DNA of 64,000 nucleotides from Dactylorhiza incarnata (Eukaryota > Streptophyta > Magnoliopsida > Asparagales > Orchidaceae), in assembly GCA_033032865.1 (NCBI GenBank), contig JAWHQI010000065.1:496001-560000 (forward strand), in the 5' to 3' direction. The notes beneath the pieces were generated by a model. The model made no database searches. It saw nothing but the letters and a program-made list of their open reading frames with translations, and was not told the origin of the DNA. How positions within the stretch are numbered: position 1 is the first letter of the stretch; every line of letters begins with the position of its first letter. The translations under genes and the position numbers were made by a program. Positions 10,826 through 22,482 of this stretch are shown piece by piece.

Positions 10826-12030
10826 TCGATTTCTTATCAACGTATCCAGGAGCTGAAGGATCGCCTCACATCAACCCCAATCCTTGTCCTTCCATCTGGG
10901 AAGGAAGGATTCTAGATTTACATGGATGCCTCGTATCAGGGTATGGGCGTTGTACTAATGCAGCACGACCATGTGATCGCTTACGCTTCAAGGCAGCTGA
11001 AGAAGCATGAGTAGAACTACCTGATACATGATTTGGAGCTTGGAGCAGTGGTCTTCGCCTTGAAGATTTGGAGGCACTATTTATACGGCGTACACTGCAA
11101 GATATTTTCAGATCACAAGAACCTAAAGTATGTCCATACTCAGAAGGATCTGAACATGAGGCAGCAGTGGTGGTTGGAATTCCTGTGCGACTATGACTTT
11201 AAATTGGACTACCACCCCAGGAAGGCAAACTCCGTGGTTGACGTGTTGAGTAGATGAACATCCATATCTAACCGAGAGTCCTGACTGATGTCCATGGAGC
11301 TGACCAAGATGCTCAAGGAGATGCAGACTATGCTTGTGTCTAGGGTCGATCTAGAGGTTTATGTTGAGTACCTCGCCGTTATGAGCATAGTTTGTGATAT
11401 ACGTAATCGCATCTGAGCTGAGCAAAGGAAGGATGCTGCCCTGAACCCTATATTTTGAGTAGTGAAGACTGGTTCTACGGATGAGTATGCACTGTAGGAG
11501 GACCTCATTCATTTCCATGGCCAGATGTATATACTCGTATAAGGAGGGATCCGGGAGGATATTTTGAGAGAGGCAAATTGCACCAAGTATTCGGTGCATC
11601 CCGGGATCACTAAGATGCCCGGACCTGCGAAAGATGATGTTTTGGCCTGGAATGAAGAGGGATATTATACATTTTGTCATCCATTGTGAGAGCTGCCAGC
11701 AGGTGAAGGCAAAGTGCAAGAGCCTCGAGGGATTGCTACAGCCATTTCAAGTGCCAGAGTGGAAGTTTGAGGACATTTCCATGAATTTTGTGCATGGTCT
11801 ACCACGCTCCTGCTCCGGGAGTGATTCTGTATGGGTGATTGTAGATCGGTTGACGAAGGTCGCCAGGTTCATTCTAATCAGGAAAGATACACATGTCGAT
11901 GTCTTGGTGTGCCTCTTCGTGGAGCAGGTTGTCTGATATTTACGGGGTGCCCAATACTATCATTTTAGACCGAGATGGCCATTTCACCTCCAGGGAATGG
12001 AGGGCAGTGCCACAATTTTTGTCGTTCATT
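10816..12030 (+). pseudogene. Decayed chromovirus (Ty3/Gypsy) pol: RNase H and integrase
   Basis: Interrupted frames give the end of reverse transcriptase (about 10840-10910), RNase H with YMDAS (about 10920), YASRQLKKHE followed by a stop (about 10985-11012) and a segment ending YHPRKANSV (11033-11257). Then come the integrase zinc-finger end FWPGMK...CESCQQVK (about 11640-11710) and the catalytic core with DRLTK (about 11845) and an ILDRDG-like second aspartate (about 11965). Several stops and shifts show it is dead. No LTRs are attached; both ends are cut by other elements. The motif style is chromovirus, probably Tekay or CRM type. Confidence 0.8.
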
Positions 12031-12062
12031 GAGCGGAGATGTATGACACTATAAATGGCATA

Positions 12063-12148
12063 GGAGATCGAGCAGCTGGAGCAGCAGTACCCCGCATAGG
12101 AGGACCACTTATTGTGCGGGGTACTGCAGCTCCAGCTGCTCGATCTCC
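12063..12148. repeat. Near-perfect 34-bp inverted repeat (hairpin)
   Basis: The arm at 12063-12096 (starts GGAGATCGAGCAGC, ends CCCCGCA) is repeated inverted at 12115-12148 with one mismatch, around an 18-base loop. It sits between the dead chromovirus pol and the truncated Copia LTR. Origin unknown; it could be a foldback scar at a rearrangement joint. Confidence 0.85.
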
Positions 12149-12204
12149 TCAAGTGCATTTTCTAGGGTTATTATTAGCGCCTCCTCCATTGAGCTGGTAT
12201 TTCT

Positions 12205-12449
12205 TCTTGGAGGCGCTTCTTCTTTTCCGTGGATCCTCCTTCAAGGGCCTATTTCTCCAAGATAAGAACTTGTGGTGTGTTTATCCAAGCCATAACCCAA
12301 CCCTTTATATAGTCATTTCATTTGCATTGACCACTTTCCTAGAAGTTTCCTTGCATGTGAAACACATGTGCGGCTTGGAGAGTCAAAATCGGCGGCGGGT
12401 AGGTGGAAGCATGATACACATGGGTTTGAAAGATCAAACCAACTCAACA
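12205..12449 (-). repeat. Truncated Copia LTR (first copy)
   Basis: It matches the right part of the LTR at 14184-14807 from about the CCGTGGATCCTCCTTCAAGG block to the shared edge AACTCAACA. The rest of the LTR is missing, replaced by unrelated sequence near 12160-12205. The left edge is approximate. Confidence 0.7.
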
Positions 12450-12484
12450 ATCACCACCTTGGTTTGAATTTCAAAAATACCATA

Positions 12485-12655
12485 TTTTGCATCAAACACC
12501 AAACTGCACTGAGCATCTGCATGAAGCACCATCTACACGAAACACCAAACTGTACTGAGCATTTGCACGAAGCACCATCTGCACGAAGCACCAAAGTTTA
12601 CTTAGCATGTGCATGAATCACCAAACTGCATTGAGCATTTGTACAAAGCACCACA
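12485..12655. repeat. Minisatellite next to the first Copia LTR
   Basis: Variant copies of CACCAAACTGCACTGAGCAT followed by CTGCACGAAG, about 30 bp each and roughly five to six in number. The same array recurs next to the second LTR (about 14850-15010), so it belongs to the Copia 3' internal region. Confidence 0.8.
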
Positions 12656-12916
12656 TCACTGTGGAGGTGTCAGTCGACATGCTCTAGTCGACTCCATCCT
12701 GCACTGGCTTAACACGAGAAAGTCGACGCTATCGGATCATGAAAACTGACTCGTCGAACCCAAGTCTAGGGAAGGTGATCTGATGCACCACCACGACTAT
12801 CAATCATATTGCCAGCAGAAATCATGGGCTCACCACCTCGCATTGCGGTCCCATCATCCGGTATAGTCTACCACATTGTACAACTAGCATCAGTACGGTG
12901 CGCCATCGCATCACCA

Positions 12917-13205
12917 TTAGAACTCTACGTCTGGCCGCCCAGCTGCAGCCTTTCGAGTCCAATCTACCCAATGACACCATATTTTCTTATGCAGCTTGGG
13001 CACCAGATGCACCCTCTCAAGCCTATGCATAGCTCCATCCTGCATTCGCAAGTCCACCGTCCCTATCCCCGTGACCTCACATCTCGAGTCTTCGCCCAGT
13101 ATGATCGACCTAGTCGCCACCTCTAAGGAACTGAACATTGAGGCATCTGAGCAAGCGGGTTGCGATGCACCAGAATCAAGCATTCAGCTGTCAGAGTCAC
13201 TCTGA
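12917..13205 (-). pseudogene. Copia protease fragment
   Basis: On the minus strand the segment begins just after a Ser/Asp-rich stretch and encodes LDSGASQ (near 13180), the Copia aspartic protease active site. A region ending RVHLVPKL (about 12990) follows, which is the usual protease-to-GAG_pre-integrase link. No integrase or reverse transcriptase follows; the frame runs into non-coding sequence. It lies in frame order after the gag remnant at 13340-13843. Confidence 0.75.
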
Positions 13206-13339
13206 CACTCAGTGACGCAATAAAATTCATCATATCCTGCCAAGTCCAATGTCACCATGCCCTCATCCTGGACGTCACCTGAAGTATCAGAACTCCCAGC
13301 ACGCTACAGACAATGTCTCCTAATGTGACCAACTTGTCT

Positions 13340-13843
13340 TCAGTGGAAACATGCCACTGCCTTCTTCGACGCTGACCGAGCCCGTGCACCGCTCGATCCT
13401 TGTTTGAAACTTCTCCCCCGTCCATGCGCTACCAAGATCTGTTCACCCCTAGGAGTGGGGTCGTTCAACATCTGACTAGATAAAAGCATTGACGTGACTT
13501 CTTCCAGTCCCACTGTATCCTTCCCATAAAGGAGCATAGTCACCATATGTTTGTATGACGCTGGGAACGAGGTAAGAAGCAAGAGGGCTTTGTCTTCTTC
13601 CTCTACCTTCAAGCAAACCACATGCAACTCACACAGAAGACCGTTGAACACATTGAAGTGTTCCTGTAGGTTGCCACCTTCCTGCATCTTTAGCGCATAG
13701 AAGCGTTGCTTCAGCAACAATCTTGTCGTCACAGATTTCTCCAGGTACAGTCGCTCCAACTTCTCCCAAAGCCCGACAGCCGTCTCTTCAGTCCCAATGT
13801 TGAAGAGCACCTGGTCAACAACGCACATCCTGATTGTGCTCAT
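13340..13843 (-). pseudogene. Copia gag fragment (UBN2 type)
   Basis: An open minus-strand frame of 167 codons carries the UBN2/Retrotran_gag pattern: LWEKLERLYLEKS (about 13770), a run of basic and hydrophobic residues through RFYALKM (about 13695), then a leucine-rich segment to SSQML (about 13470). A basic linker follows. The CCHC knuckle expected next is damaged: the first CXH is read near 13345 and is followed by a stop. The amino end is missing or shifted. A second, more decayed copy lies at about 22900-23300. Confidence 0.75.
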
Positions 13844-14183
13844 GGCTCTTTCATTAAGATCTTTCTAGTCCTCATCTTTTATTATCACAGGCAATTTGTC
13901 GCACCCTCACAAGACTCAAATCAAACCCTGCTGAACCAGCATATCTTTTACTCGAATCTGTCATTGGCTAAAATTCCCGCCACCATCGAATTTCTCCATT
14001 GAAAATCTCTCCAGAACTACGTTCTTTCCTGCCATGACTTTCCTCGGCAAACTAAAAGACCTGATTTATTTAAAGGTCGGATCTGAAAGAGTGCGAAGAG
14101 GACCTAGTCGTTCACCACTGCAGTCAAACCCTTCCTAGAACTTCCAATCACGGTCATCAACCAAACTTCCCTCTGATACCACT

Positions 14184-14807
14184 TGTTTAGATTTCTCACA
14201 ATCCCCAAGATAGTCACAATAATTGTATGGGTACAAAGAACACATAATAATCCGGAGAAAAATTCAACGCACGATAATTAATCAAAAACTACAAATAGAG
14301 GAGATGAAAGTACTGATTCGTTATAAGTACACCACAGATGAGACGAATTAGCTTAATCCGCGGGTGGACAATGATCTTGGATTGCAATCCTTAGAAGGAC
14401 GCACAAAGTTCGCTCCGGCAAATCTTCGTTGTCGTCATACAACCAATCACCACAGCAGCCACCAGAGAAGTCAACACAGAATAATGTCCAGCTCGTGTGT
14501 AAGCCCGCTGCTCACTGCGATGCTTTCCCCAATACAACCTTGCCGCACTCACTGCAGCCCACCGCAACCTCGCCTTCTTCTTCTCCGTGGATCCTCCTTC
14601 AAGGGCCTCTTTCCCCAAGATGAGAACTGGTGGTGTGTTTATCCAAGCCATAACACAACCCTTTATATAGTCATTTCATTTGCCTTGATCACTTTCCTAG
14701 AAGTTTTCTTGCATGTGAAACACATAGGCGGCTTAGAGAGTCAACATCGGCGGCCGGTAGGTGGAAGCATGATACACATTAGTTTGAAAGATCAAACCAA
14801 CTCAACA
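14184..14807 (-). repeat. Copia LTR (second, full copy)
   Basis: On the plus strand it runs from TGTTTAGATTTCTC to AACTCAACA, giving TG...CA ends. The primer-site complement GATACCACT abuts it on the left (14175-14183). Length is 624 bp. It aligns with 23649-23812 plus 25152-25611 (third copy) and, in its right part, with the first copy. Confidence 0.85.
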
Positions 14808-14849
14808 ATCTCCATATTGGTTTGAATTTCAAAAATACCATATTTTGCA

Positions 14850-15010
14850 TCAAACACCAAACTGCACTGAGCATCTACACGAAGCAACATCTGCACGAAG
14901 CACCAAACTATATTGAGCATCTTCACAAAGCACCAAACTGTACTGAGCATCTACACGAAGCACCATCTACACTAAGCACCAAACTGCACTGAGCATCTGC
15001 CCAAAGCACC
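14850..15010. repeat. Minisatellite next to the second Copia LTR
   Basis: Five to six variant copies of a roughly 30-bp unit built on CACCAAACTGCACTGAGCAT, the same family as at 12485-12655. Confidence 0.8.
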
Positions 15011-15605
15011 ACCTCACTGCGGAGGTGTCAGTTGACCTACTCCAGTCGACTCCATCCTGCACTGGCTTAACCTGGGAAAGTCGACGCTACCAGATCGTGA
15101 AAACTGACTCGTTGAACCCAAGTCTAGGGAAGGCGATTTGATGCACCACCACGACTATCAATCATACTGCCAGCAGAAATCATGGGCTCACCACCTCGCA
15201 TTGCGGTCCCCATCAGCCGGTATAGTCTACCGCATTATACAACTCGCATGAGTACGATGCGCCCTCGCATCACCGTTAGATCTTCATGCCTGGCCACCCA
15301 GCTGCAGCCTTCCGAGTCCAATCTACCCAACTACACCAGATTCTTACGCAGCTTGGGCACTAGATGCACCCTTTAAAGCCTATGTATAGCTCCATCCTGC
15401 ATCTGTAAGTCCACCGTCCCTATCCCCATGACCTCGCATCTCGAGTCTTCACCCAGTATGACCGACCCGACCGCTACCTCTAAGGAACTGAACATCGAGG
15501 CATCTGAGCAAGCGTGTTGCGATCATTCTTATCATGGTGTCGCCTAGGCGTCCAGTCGCACGATTGAAAACAAGGCGACGGTCGCCTTATTTTTAAAAAA
15601 AATAA

Positions 15606-15862
15606 GGGAATAGACAACGGTTTATATATCATCCGCTGTCTATTCTCGAATAGACAGCGGTTTCTATATAAACTGATGTCTATTGTATACAATAGACAGC
15701 GCTGTCTATTGTATGATTCTGGGCACAATAGACATTGGTTTATATACAAACCGCTGTCTATTGTATCAATCCGTGGACAATAGACAATGATTTATATATA
15801 AACTATTGTCTATTGTACCCGGAACCATACAATAGACAGTGGTTTATATATAAACTGATGTT
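15606..15862. repeat. Left subterminal palindrome array
   Basis: About six units of the type ATAGACAGCGGTTTATATAT followed by its inverse (AAACCGCTGTCTATTG), each about 38-40 bp; one unit is shortened to its two arms. Each unit can fold on itself. Subterminal repeats of this kind are typical transposase-binding sites. Confidence 0.85.
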
Positions 15863-16190
15863 AATATGGATATAAAAAGTTGATTTTACCTCGACATTTT
15901 ACTTTTTACCGTCGCTGGATCGTTGTTGCTCTGTGCGAAAACCCTAAAGGCGATTTTACCTCGACAAGTCGACAATTTCCTATATGGTTTCGTTTTTTTT
16001 CTTGCTCATATAATTTCATATTTTCCTACTTCTTAGTTCCTACTTCTTCTATAGTTCTTTATTTATATTTGTGAATGTGTGATTGACTGATTGTGTGGTA
16101 GTACCTCAAGATCATTGCGGTTTCTTATGAATTTTGTTTAGGTTTTTTGGATGGTTTATGGTTTTTTTAGGGTTTTCTTATTACAGGAAA

Positions 16191-17459
16191 ATGATTGATA
16201 AAGGATCCTCATCAAAGTCAATAAGAGGCTTCACTAAAATGATGTGATTGAATAAGCTTAGATCAGAGGGGAAGAAGCTTTTTATTTCTGTTAGTGATGA
16301 TGACCACATTATTCCCGGGCCTGAGTCTAATAAATTGATGAGTTTAATTGGTTCTCTTGTGATGATTTATGTTCCAATTACATGTGCTAGATGGAAGGGG
16401 GTTGATAAAGAAATTAATGATCGAATATGGGAGGAAGTAAATGTATGTAATGTTGTTATTACTTATTAATGATTAGATAACTGTATTTTTTTAGTTAATT
16501 ATTAATTAATATGTCTACTATTTTCAGAATTATTTTGATAATGTTGATGGTGTTCACCATGAATTAATGAAAAGCATGGGTGAAAGTTGGAGTTCATGGA
16601 AATCCAAACTTTATGTCACTTACGTAAAGGATGTAGATTTGGAGCATCGTTACAATGTTCATATCGAGTATAATTTTATACATCCTGACGATTGGAAAGT
16701 TTTTGTCGACACTTGCATCACTCCGAAATCTATGGTTATGTGTTCTTTATAAACTCAATTTTTTATAGCATCTACTAACTTTGTAAGCATTCTACTCTAA
16801 GTATTAACAAATATTTATTTGTGTAGGAAAAAAGTAAAGTTAATACAGAGAGAGCAAAAACACAGAAGTCATTTCATATTACTTCCAGAATGGGTTATTC
16901 TAGATTAGAAAAAAGGATGGTATTAATATTTAGTTATCTACTTCTCTCTCATATATTTTGTTTTAAAAATTGGTTTTCTCAATAATTTAAATGATAATTT
17001 ATTTACATTTTATTGTCAAAATTGAACAAGATTCAAATGCACAAATTTCACGTGCTGAGTTATGGAAAGCCGATCACAAAAGAAAGACTGGTGAATACAT
17101 TAGTCTAGATGCAGCTGATTTGGCAGCTAAAATTGTATGTTTAAATTATCATTTCATCATTTGTAAATTTTCATTTCATCATTTACATTAATATTTCTTG
17201 ATTTTACTTAGGATGAGGTCTCGAGCCAAGAGTCCCAGACTGCTGCAACAGTGTCACGGGGAAGAGATGACATCCTTGCATCTGTTTTAGGCAAGGAATA
17301 TCCGGGCAGAGTTAGAGCTGGTGGCAAGTTTTCCACCATTACAAGTTTTTTCAAGAATTATAAGCGGAAGGAGAGAACAATAGCTCGTATTGAAGATGTG
17401 GAATCTATTGTTCAAGAAAGATTGAGTCAGCAACAAGAGTTATGGAGGCATGAACAATA
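16191..17459 (+). pseudogene. TNP1-like (plant Transposase_24) gene of the composite element
   Basis: A series of exons separated by AT-rich GT...AG introns. Exon 1 is 16191-16442, with a TGA stop near 16244. Others are 16528 to about 16731, about 16827-16918, about 17015-17135 and about 17212-17459. The protein features match the Pfam 'plant transposase (Ptta/En/Spm)' domain: a GPESNKLMSLIG-like segment with a basic Trp (about 16318-16400), AELWKADHKRK (about 17055-17090), and LGKEYPGRVRAGGK (about 17287-17328) before a coiled coil rich in Gln. A Gln-rich tail with stops continues to about 17640. In CACTA elements this domain is part of the DNA-binding accessory protein. Exon edges are my reading. 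Confidence 0.7.
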
Positions 17460-18194
17460 ACAATAATATCAAGCCTATGCGAGCCAACTCTACTAACAAC
17501 AACAACAACATGAGCAGGCCTTTCAGAGCCAACTCAATCAACAACAACAAATGCATCAAGCAGAGATGGCTAGTATGAAAAATCAAATTGATGAACTTAT
17601 GCGCATGTTTGGTGCTAGAACTGAAACTTCTCAAAATATGTCTCAGGTATTATTATGTATTTATGTTTAATTATTTATACTTTTATGAAATGTCATGCTA
17701 CCTTTTTGTCGAGCAGGTACATAATAATTATGTTATTAATTTATTATTTTTGGTTTATCAGCAGACACTCGTATTAGCCTCACATGGGCCTGAAATATCA
17801 CATCAACCAGAAATATCACATGGGTGTTTACCGTCTTCGGTATTATAAATGTATAATTTTTATTTTTGATTTTTATGTAATTAATATTTGTGCCCGAAAT
17901 ACTAATTATTTTTAATTCCACAGAATACAAATGATGTCATTGTCATATTACCTGATTTTATTACTACGATGGAGAGACAGGGAAAAATAATAACTTTGGT
18001 ATTACATCCAAATGTATTTAGGACTGAAGACTCAACATGTACATACTTTGAAGTTTCAAAGTTGTTTGGTTTTCTTAATATGAAAAAATTTGGAGTTAAC
18101 ATCATATTATCATGTATTTGGTGAGTAATGATTATCAAATATTACAAACCTAAGATTTTTAATTAATATATATATTGATTATGAATTTACATAT

Positions 18195-19098
18195 TTTTTT
18201 ATAGGTATATTGATTCACAACTAAAGAAGTTTAGATACAAAAGAAATGTATTTTTTTCATAATCCGACATCTATTTTTGTTTTTAATGATAAGTTTGTCA
18301 GGGAGCATGTTAAATCACGAGTACAAGATCTAAAAAATAGGCTTACTCAACTCCAACCGGATTCTTTATTATTTTTGCCATATCATAGAGAGTAAGTATC
18401 AATAATTATTGCTATTTTTTATTCTAATTAAGTTATTACTTATTAATAATTTTATTTGTTACACAGAGAACATTAGATATTGGCAATTATTGAATACAGT
18501 AAAAATACAATTTATTAGCTTGATCCAATAAATAATGACATTCGTGTTGATCTTAAAAATATCATTACATTGTAAGTTTATTAATTAGTTTTTTCCCTAT
18601 TTGAAATTTAGATTCGGCTGTAAACTAATTTTTTTTTATATTTTATGAAGTGCATTGAAGGATTTGGCAAAGGATCGGAAATCCAGTTTTCAAAAACCAA
18701 AGGTTTTACGATGGAAGCCGGTAAGCTATAGCCTATATGATATATGTTATAATATTTTTTTTTTATTTAAAATTCTAAATTTTAATATTTACTATTTGTT
18801 TATTTATTTAGTGCCCTAAACAACCAGATAGTATTCATTGTGGGTATTATATCATGTGCTACATGATTGACATAGTTGATGCTCTTAGGAGTACGATAAT
18901 GTCATTAAGGGTAGGTTAACTGCATATAGTTTGATACATCATACATCAACATGATAATAATTATGTAGAATTTATTTTAACAAATATTTTTTGTTTTTAT
19001 TGCAGATCTATGATGAAGTGACTGAATTTTTGCATGAGAAAATTGATAATATGCGAAATAAGATTTGTGATTATATAATCAATTATTGTGTGACATGA
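18195..19098 (+). pseudogene. Ulp1-like cysteine protease (C48) region
   Basis: Broken plus-strand frames give the C48 pattern. There is an aromatic start near 18205 (YIDSQLKKF), an LLFLPYHRE segment (about 18367-18390), an HW-like site with the Trp codon mutated to a stop, then IIEYSKN (about 18485-18505), a DPINND segment (about 18523-18540), and CPKQPDSIHCGYYIMCYM (about 18812-18866), where Cys after His is the expected nucleophile. Ulp1 enzymes cut SUMO or related tails; in transposons their role is not settled. It probably belonged to the same transcript as the TNP1-like gene, as often in CACTA elements. Frameshifts and stops make it inactive. Confidence 0.7.
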
Positions 19099-19326
19099 AA
19101 CATGATTGAAAGTTTGAAACATATTTTGTTTTATTGCTATTTGCTAATCAAATGTACTTGTGTAATTGTGTATGTGTTAGTGTGTTACTTCATACTTTTG
19201 TAGAAAACTAGAAATAGAACTGTATAAAGATTGAAGTATGATTGTATGAACTACTTGTGTAATTGTAATTATTTATGGACATTGACCCGACCTAACTCTG
19301 AATTATATAGGTCATGTTTGTGAAAG

Positions 19327-21740
19327 ATGGAAGACCAAAACAACAATAGTCCTGCTCCATCCGTTGATAGCAATGAGCTTGATCCAAAAACTAATCCTAA
19401 AAGAAAAGTAAATTCAAAGGATCCTAGATGAAAGTATGGACATTGGCCTGACATAAATGATAAAAATACAATTAAATGTAATTTGTGTGATAAAGCATAT
19501 AAAGGGGGAATCAAAAGATTGAAACAACACTTATGTGGCGGCTATGGAGATGTGGCAAAGTGTTTTAAGACTACTTCAGAAATAGCAACTGAGATGTATG
19601 CAGCTTTAAATAGCAACTGACAAGGTGGATTTGATAGTTGATGATGATAATGCGAGTGAACAAGAAATAGAGCGAACAGGTTCACAGAATGTATCTCCGG
19701 CATTATCTACAGCTAAAAGTTCATTTGTCCCAAGTTCTGGGACAAGTGCCAAAAAGAGAAAAGTACTCCACCTTCCACAAAAACGGGGCCCTATGAATGC
19801 TCATGTAAGATGTGCTCCCGAAGATGTAGTTGATGAAAAACGTGCTAAAGGTCCTGCACAAACTACTATTGAGAGATATTTTAGATCTCCTGAAGAAAAA
19901 AAGAGAGTTGATGGCTATGTTGTTGATTGGTTCTATGAATGTGGAATTCCTTTCAATGATGCAAAGGCACGAAGTTTTGAAGTAATGCTTGAAGCAGTTG
20001 GACAGTATGTGACTGGTTATAAAGGCCCTAGTTATCATGATTTACGAGCCCCTTTGTTAATAAATACAAAAGAGAAAGTTAAGGAGATGAAAACAAAGTA
20101 TCAAGCGTATTGGAGGAGATATGGTTGCACTCTTATGTCAGATGGTTAGACAGACAGGAGAGGGAGACATTTGATTAATTTCCTAGTAAACTGTCCAGAA
20201 GGAACTTATTTTATGGGTTCCGTAGATGCATCCGATCATATTCAAGATGCTACAATGCTATCAGAGTTGCTTGATAGTAAAATAACAGAGATAGGATCAG
20301 ATTGCGTTGTTCAGGTAACTTTTATGGTTATTTTAATTTTCATATTTCATGTTTAATAGTCTACAACTATAGAGCTATAGATATATACAAAGTTATATTG
20401 TATGCAGGTAGTGACTGACAATGCCTCCAATTATAAGGCAGCTGGTAAAATTTTAATGGAGAGAAGGCCCACATTATTCTAGACTCCTTGTGCAGCTCAT
20501 TGCATTGATCTCATGCTAGAAGATATAGACAAGCTACAATAAAACAAAGTGGTGATAAAAAAGGCAAGGATGATTACAAATTTTATCTACAGGCACACTC
20601 ATTTACTTGATGCAGTAAGAACTACTATAGATGGTGATCTAATGCGGCATTCAGTGACTATATTTGCAACATCATTCCTTACTCTACAAAGTGTGCTTAA
20701 GCATGAGGAGAAGTTGAAATTATTCTTTGTGTCGCCTTCATGGAATAATGTTAATCTGGCAAAAACCAAAGCCGGAAAACAAGTTGTTGATGCAATACTT
20801 TCAACTACTTTTTGGAATGGAGTAAGAGATTGTCTAAAAGAAGGAAAGCCACTAATAGCCGTTTTGTGATTAGTATATGTAGATGAAAGGCCAGCTATGC
20901 CTAAAGTATATGTGGCAATGGAAGAAGCCAAACAAAAGATCAAAGGTCATTTTGATAATAAAGAAAAATTATATAAAAAAATTATTATCATTGTTCAAAA
21001 TAGGTGGACAAATCAAATGGAGCAACAGTTGTATAGAGCGGCTTTATTTCTAAATCCAAACAAATATTTTGAATATGAGGAAAAACATCCTGATGATACT
21101 TGAAAATTTCAAGATGCTTTCAATGATGTTAATGCAAGACTAGTGCCCGATCAACAATTGCAAGACAAGATTGCAGAGCAAGGCACTAACTATAAAGTAT
21201 CTCGAAATAGTTTTGGAAAGCATATGGCTATTGGGCAATGAACCACCTTAAATCTAAGTATTAATTACGTTTTTATTTTTTCTTAAACTACTTATATGTT
21301 ATACTAATTTATTTTTGTCTTACATAAATAGTGGATTGATGGGGTGTTCTCCTTCTAGTTGTGAGCGCAATTGGAGTACTTTTGAGCTTGTAAGTATACA
21401 AATATTTAATTTAAAATTGAACTTGTTTTATCTACTAACAAATAACAAGTTTGCAACTATCTTGATTCATATTCACACAAAGAAAAGAAATAGATTGGAG
21501 CATCAAAGGCTTAATGATCTTGTATACATCCAATACAATCGTCGTCTACAAGCACAATTCCAAGAAAGACGTGAAAAAGGAAGAAATTACAACCCTTTAG
21601 TGCTTGATGAGCTAGATTAGAGTAGTGAGTGGATGATGAACCAACCGGAGGAAGTTTTAGTTTATGACGATGATGATCTCACATGGGAAGCTGTAAAGAG
21701 AGCTATTGGGACTGGGGCTCGAAATTTATGAAGTGGAGCT
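19327..21740 (+). pseudogene. hAT transposase (BED finger, DUF659, hATC), inactivated
   Basis: The frame starts at ATG 19327. The BED finger is CNLCDKAYKGG with RLKQHL (about 19478-19535). A Ser-rich linker precedes the DUF659 core (about 19900-20530), which has GIPFNDAKARSFEVML, then VTDNASN (about 20414) and TPCAAHCIDLMLEDI (about 20486-20530). The C-terminal dimerisation motif SSCERNWSTFEL is at about 21352-21390, followed after an intron by HTKKRNRLEHQRLNDL (about 21475-21520). Clear nonsense changes hit Trp codons: DPR-stop-KYG (19430), SDG-stop-TDRR (20147) and LF-stop-TPC (20480). A real protein would bind the element ends and catalyse cut-and-paste. It is dead as read here. Confidence 0.85.
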
Positions 21741-22223
21741 CCAACTAATCTTGAATAATAGTTGAAGGGGACGAAGATCTAGATCATATTAGCGCTGCAA
21801 ATGATGAAGATATTGTTGATAATTATGGGCAAATGACGACCTCAAACCAACTAAGCACATGCAATGTCAATGATGATTTACTAGATGATGATTCTATTTG
21901 ATCTAAAAAATTATTAATGTTAGTGTGCATCAGCGTATGATGATAACATTTTGGTATTAAGTGAAATTGTTGTGATTGTTATTATATATATTGATTTTGA
22001 AATCTGAAATTGATTCTGAATTTACATATTTTACTAATTGATATTCCTCAATGTGTAGCATGATACTTATAAAAAACTAAAAAGTGATTTATATTAATAA
22101 TGACTAATGTTGGTTGCCTGGTTCATTTTGGATGTATTAATGAAAAAAAACTGTGTATCTGAATGCTGAATGACTTCTGACAGTGTTGGTAAATTCTCTT
22201 GCAGACTTGTAAAAAAAACTATG

Positions 22224-22482
22224 ACTATAGACAGCGATTATTATAATAACCGTTGTCTATAGTGACTGTCAGGAGACTATAGACAACGGTTATTATAAAA
22301 ACAGCTGTCTATAGTGACTGTCAGGGGACTATAGACAACAGTTATTATAATAACCGATGTCTATCCTTACTGTCAGGGGACTATAGACATCGGTTATTAT
22401 AATGACTATAATAATCGCTGCCTATAGTCCTCTGACAGTAAGGATAGACAACGGTTATTATAATAACCGCTGTCTATAGTAT
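22224..22482. repeat. Right subterminal palindrome array
   Basis: Five units of the type CTATAGACAACGGTTATTAT followed by its inverse, separated by a GACTGTCAGGGGA-like spacer. The consensus core (TAGACARCGGTT) is the same as in the left array. Confidence 0.85.

Noticed and set aside
15606..22482. CRISPR-like array from regularly spaced palindromes
   Set aside because: Eukaryotic context, units at transposon ends, no unique spacers or cas genes.
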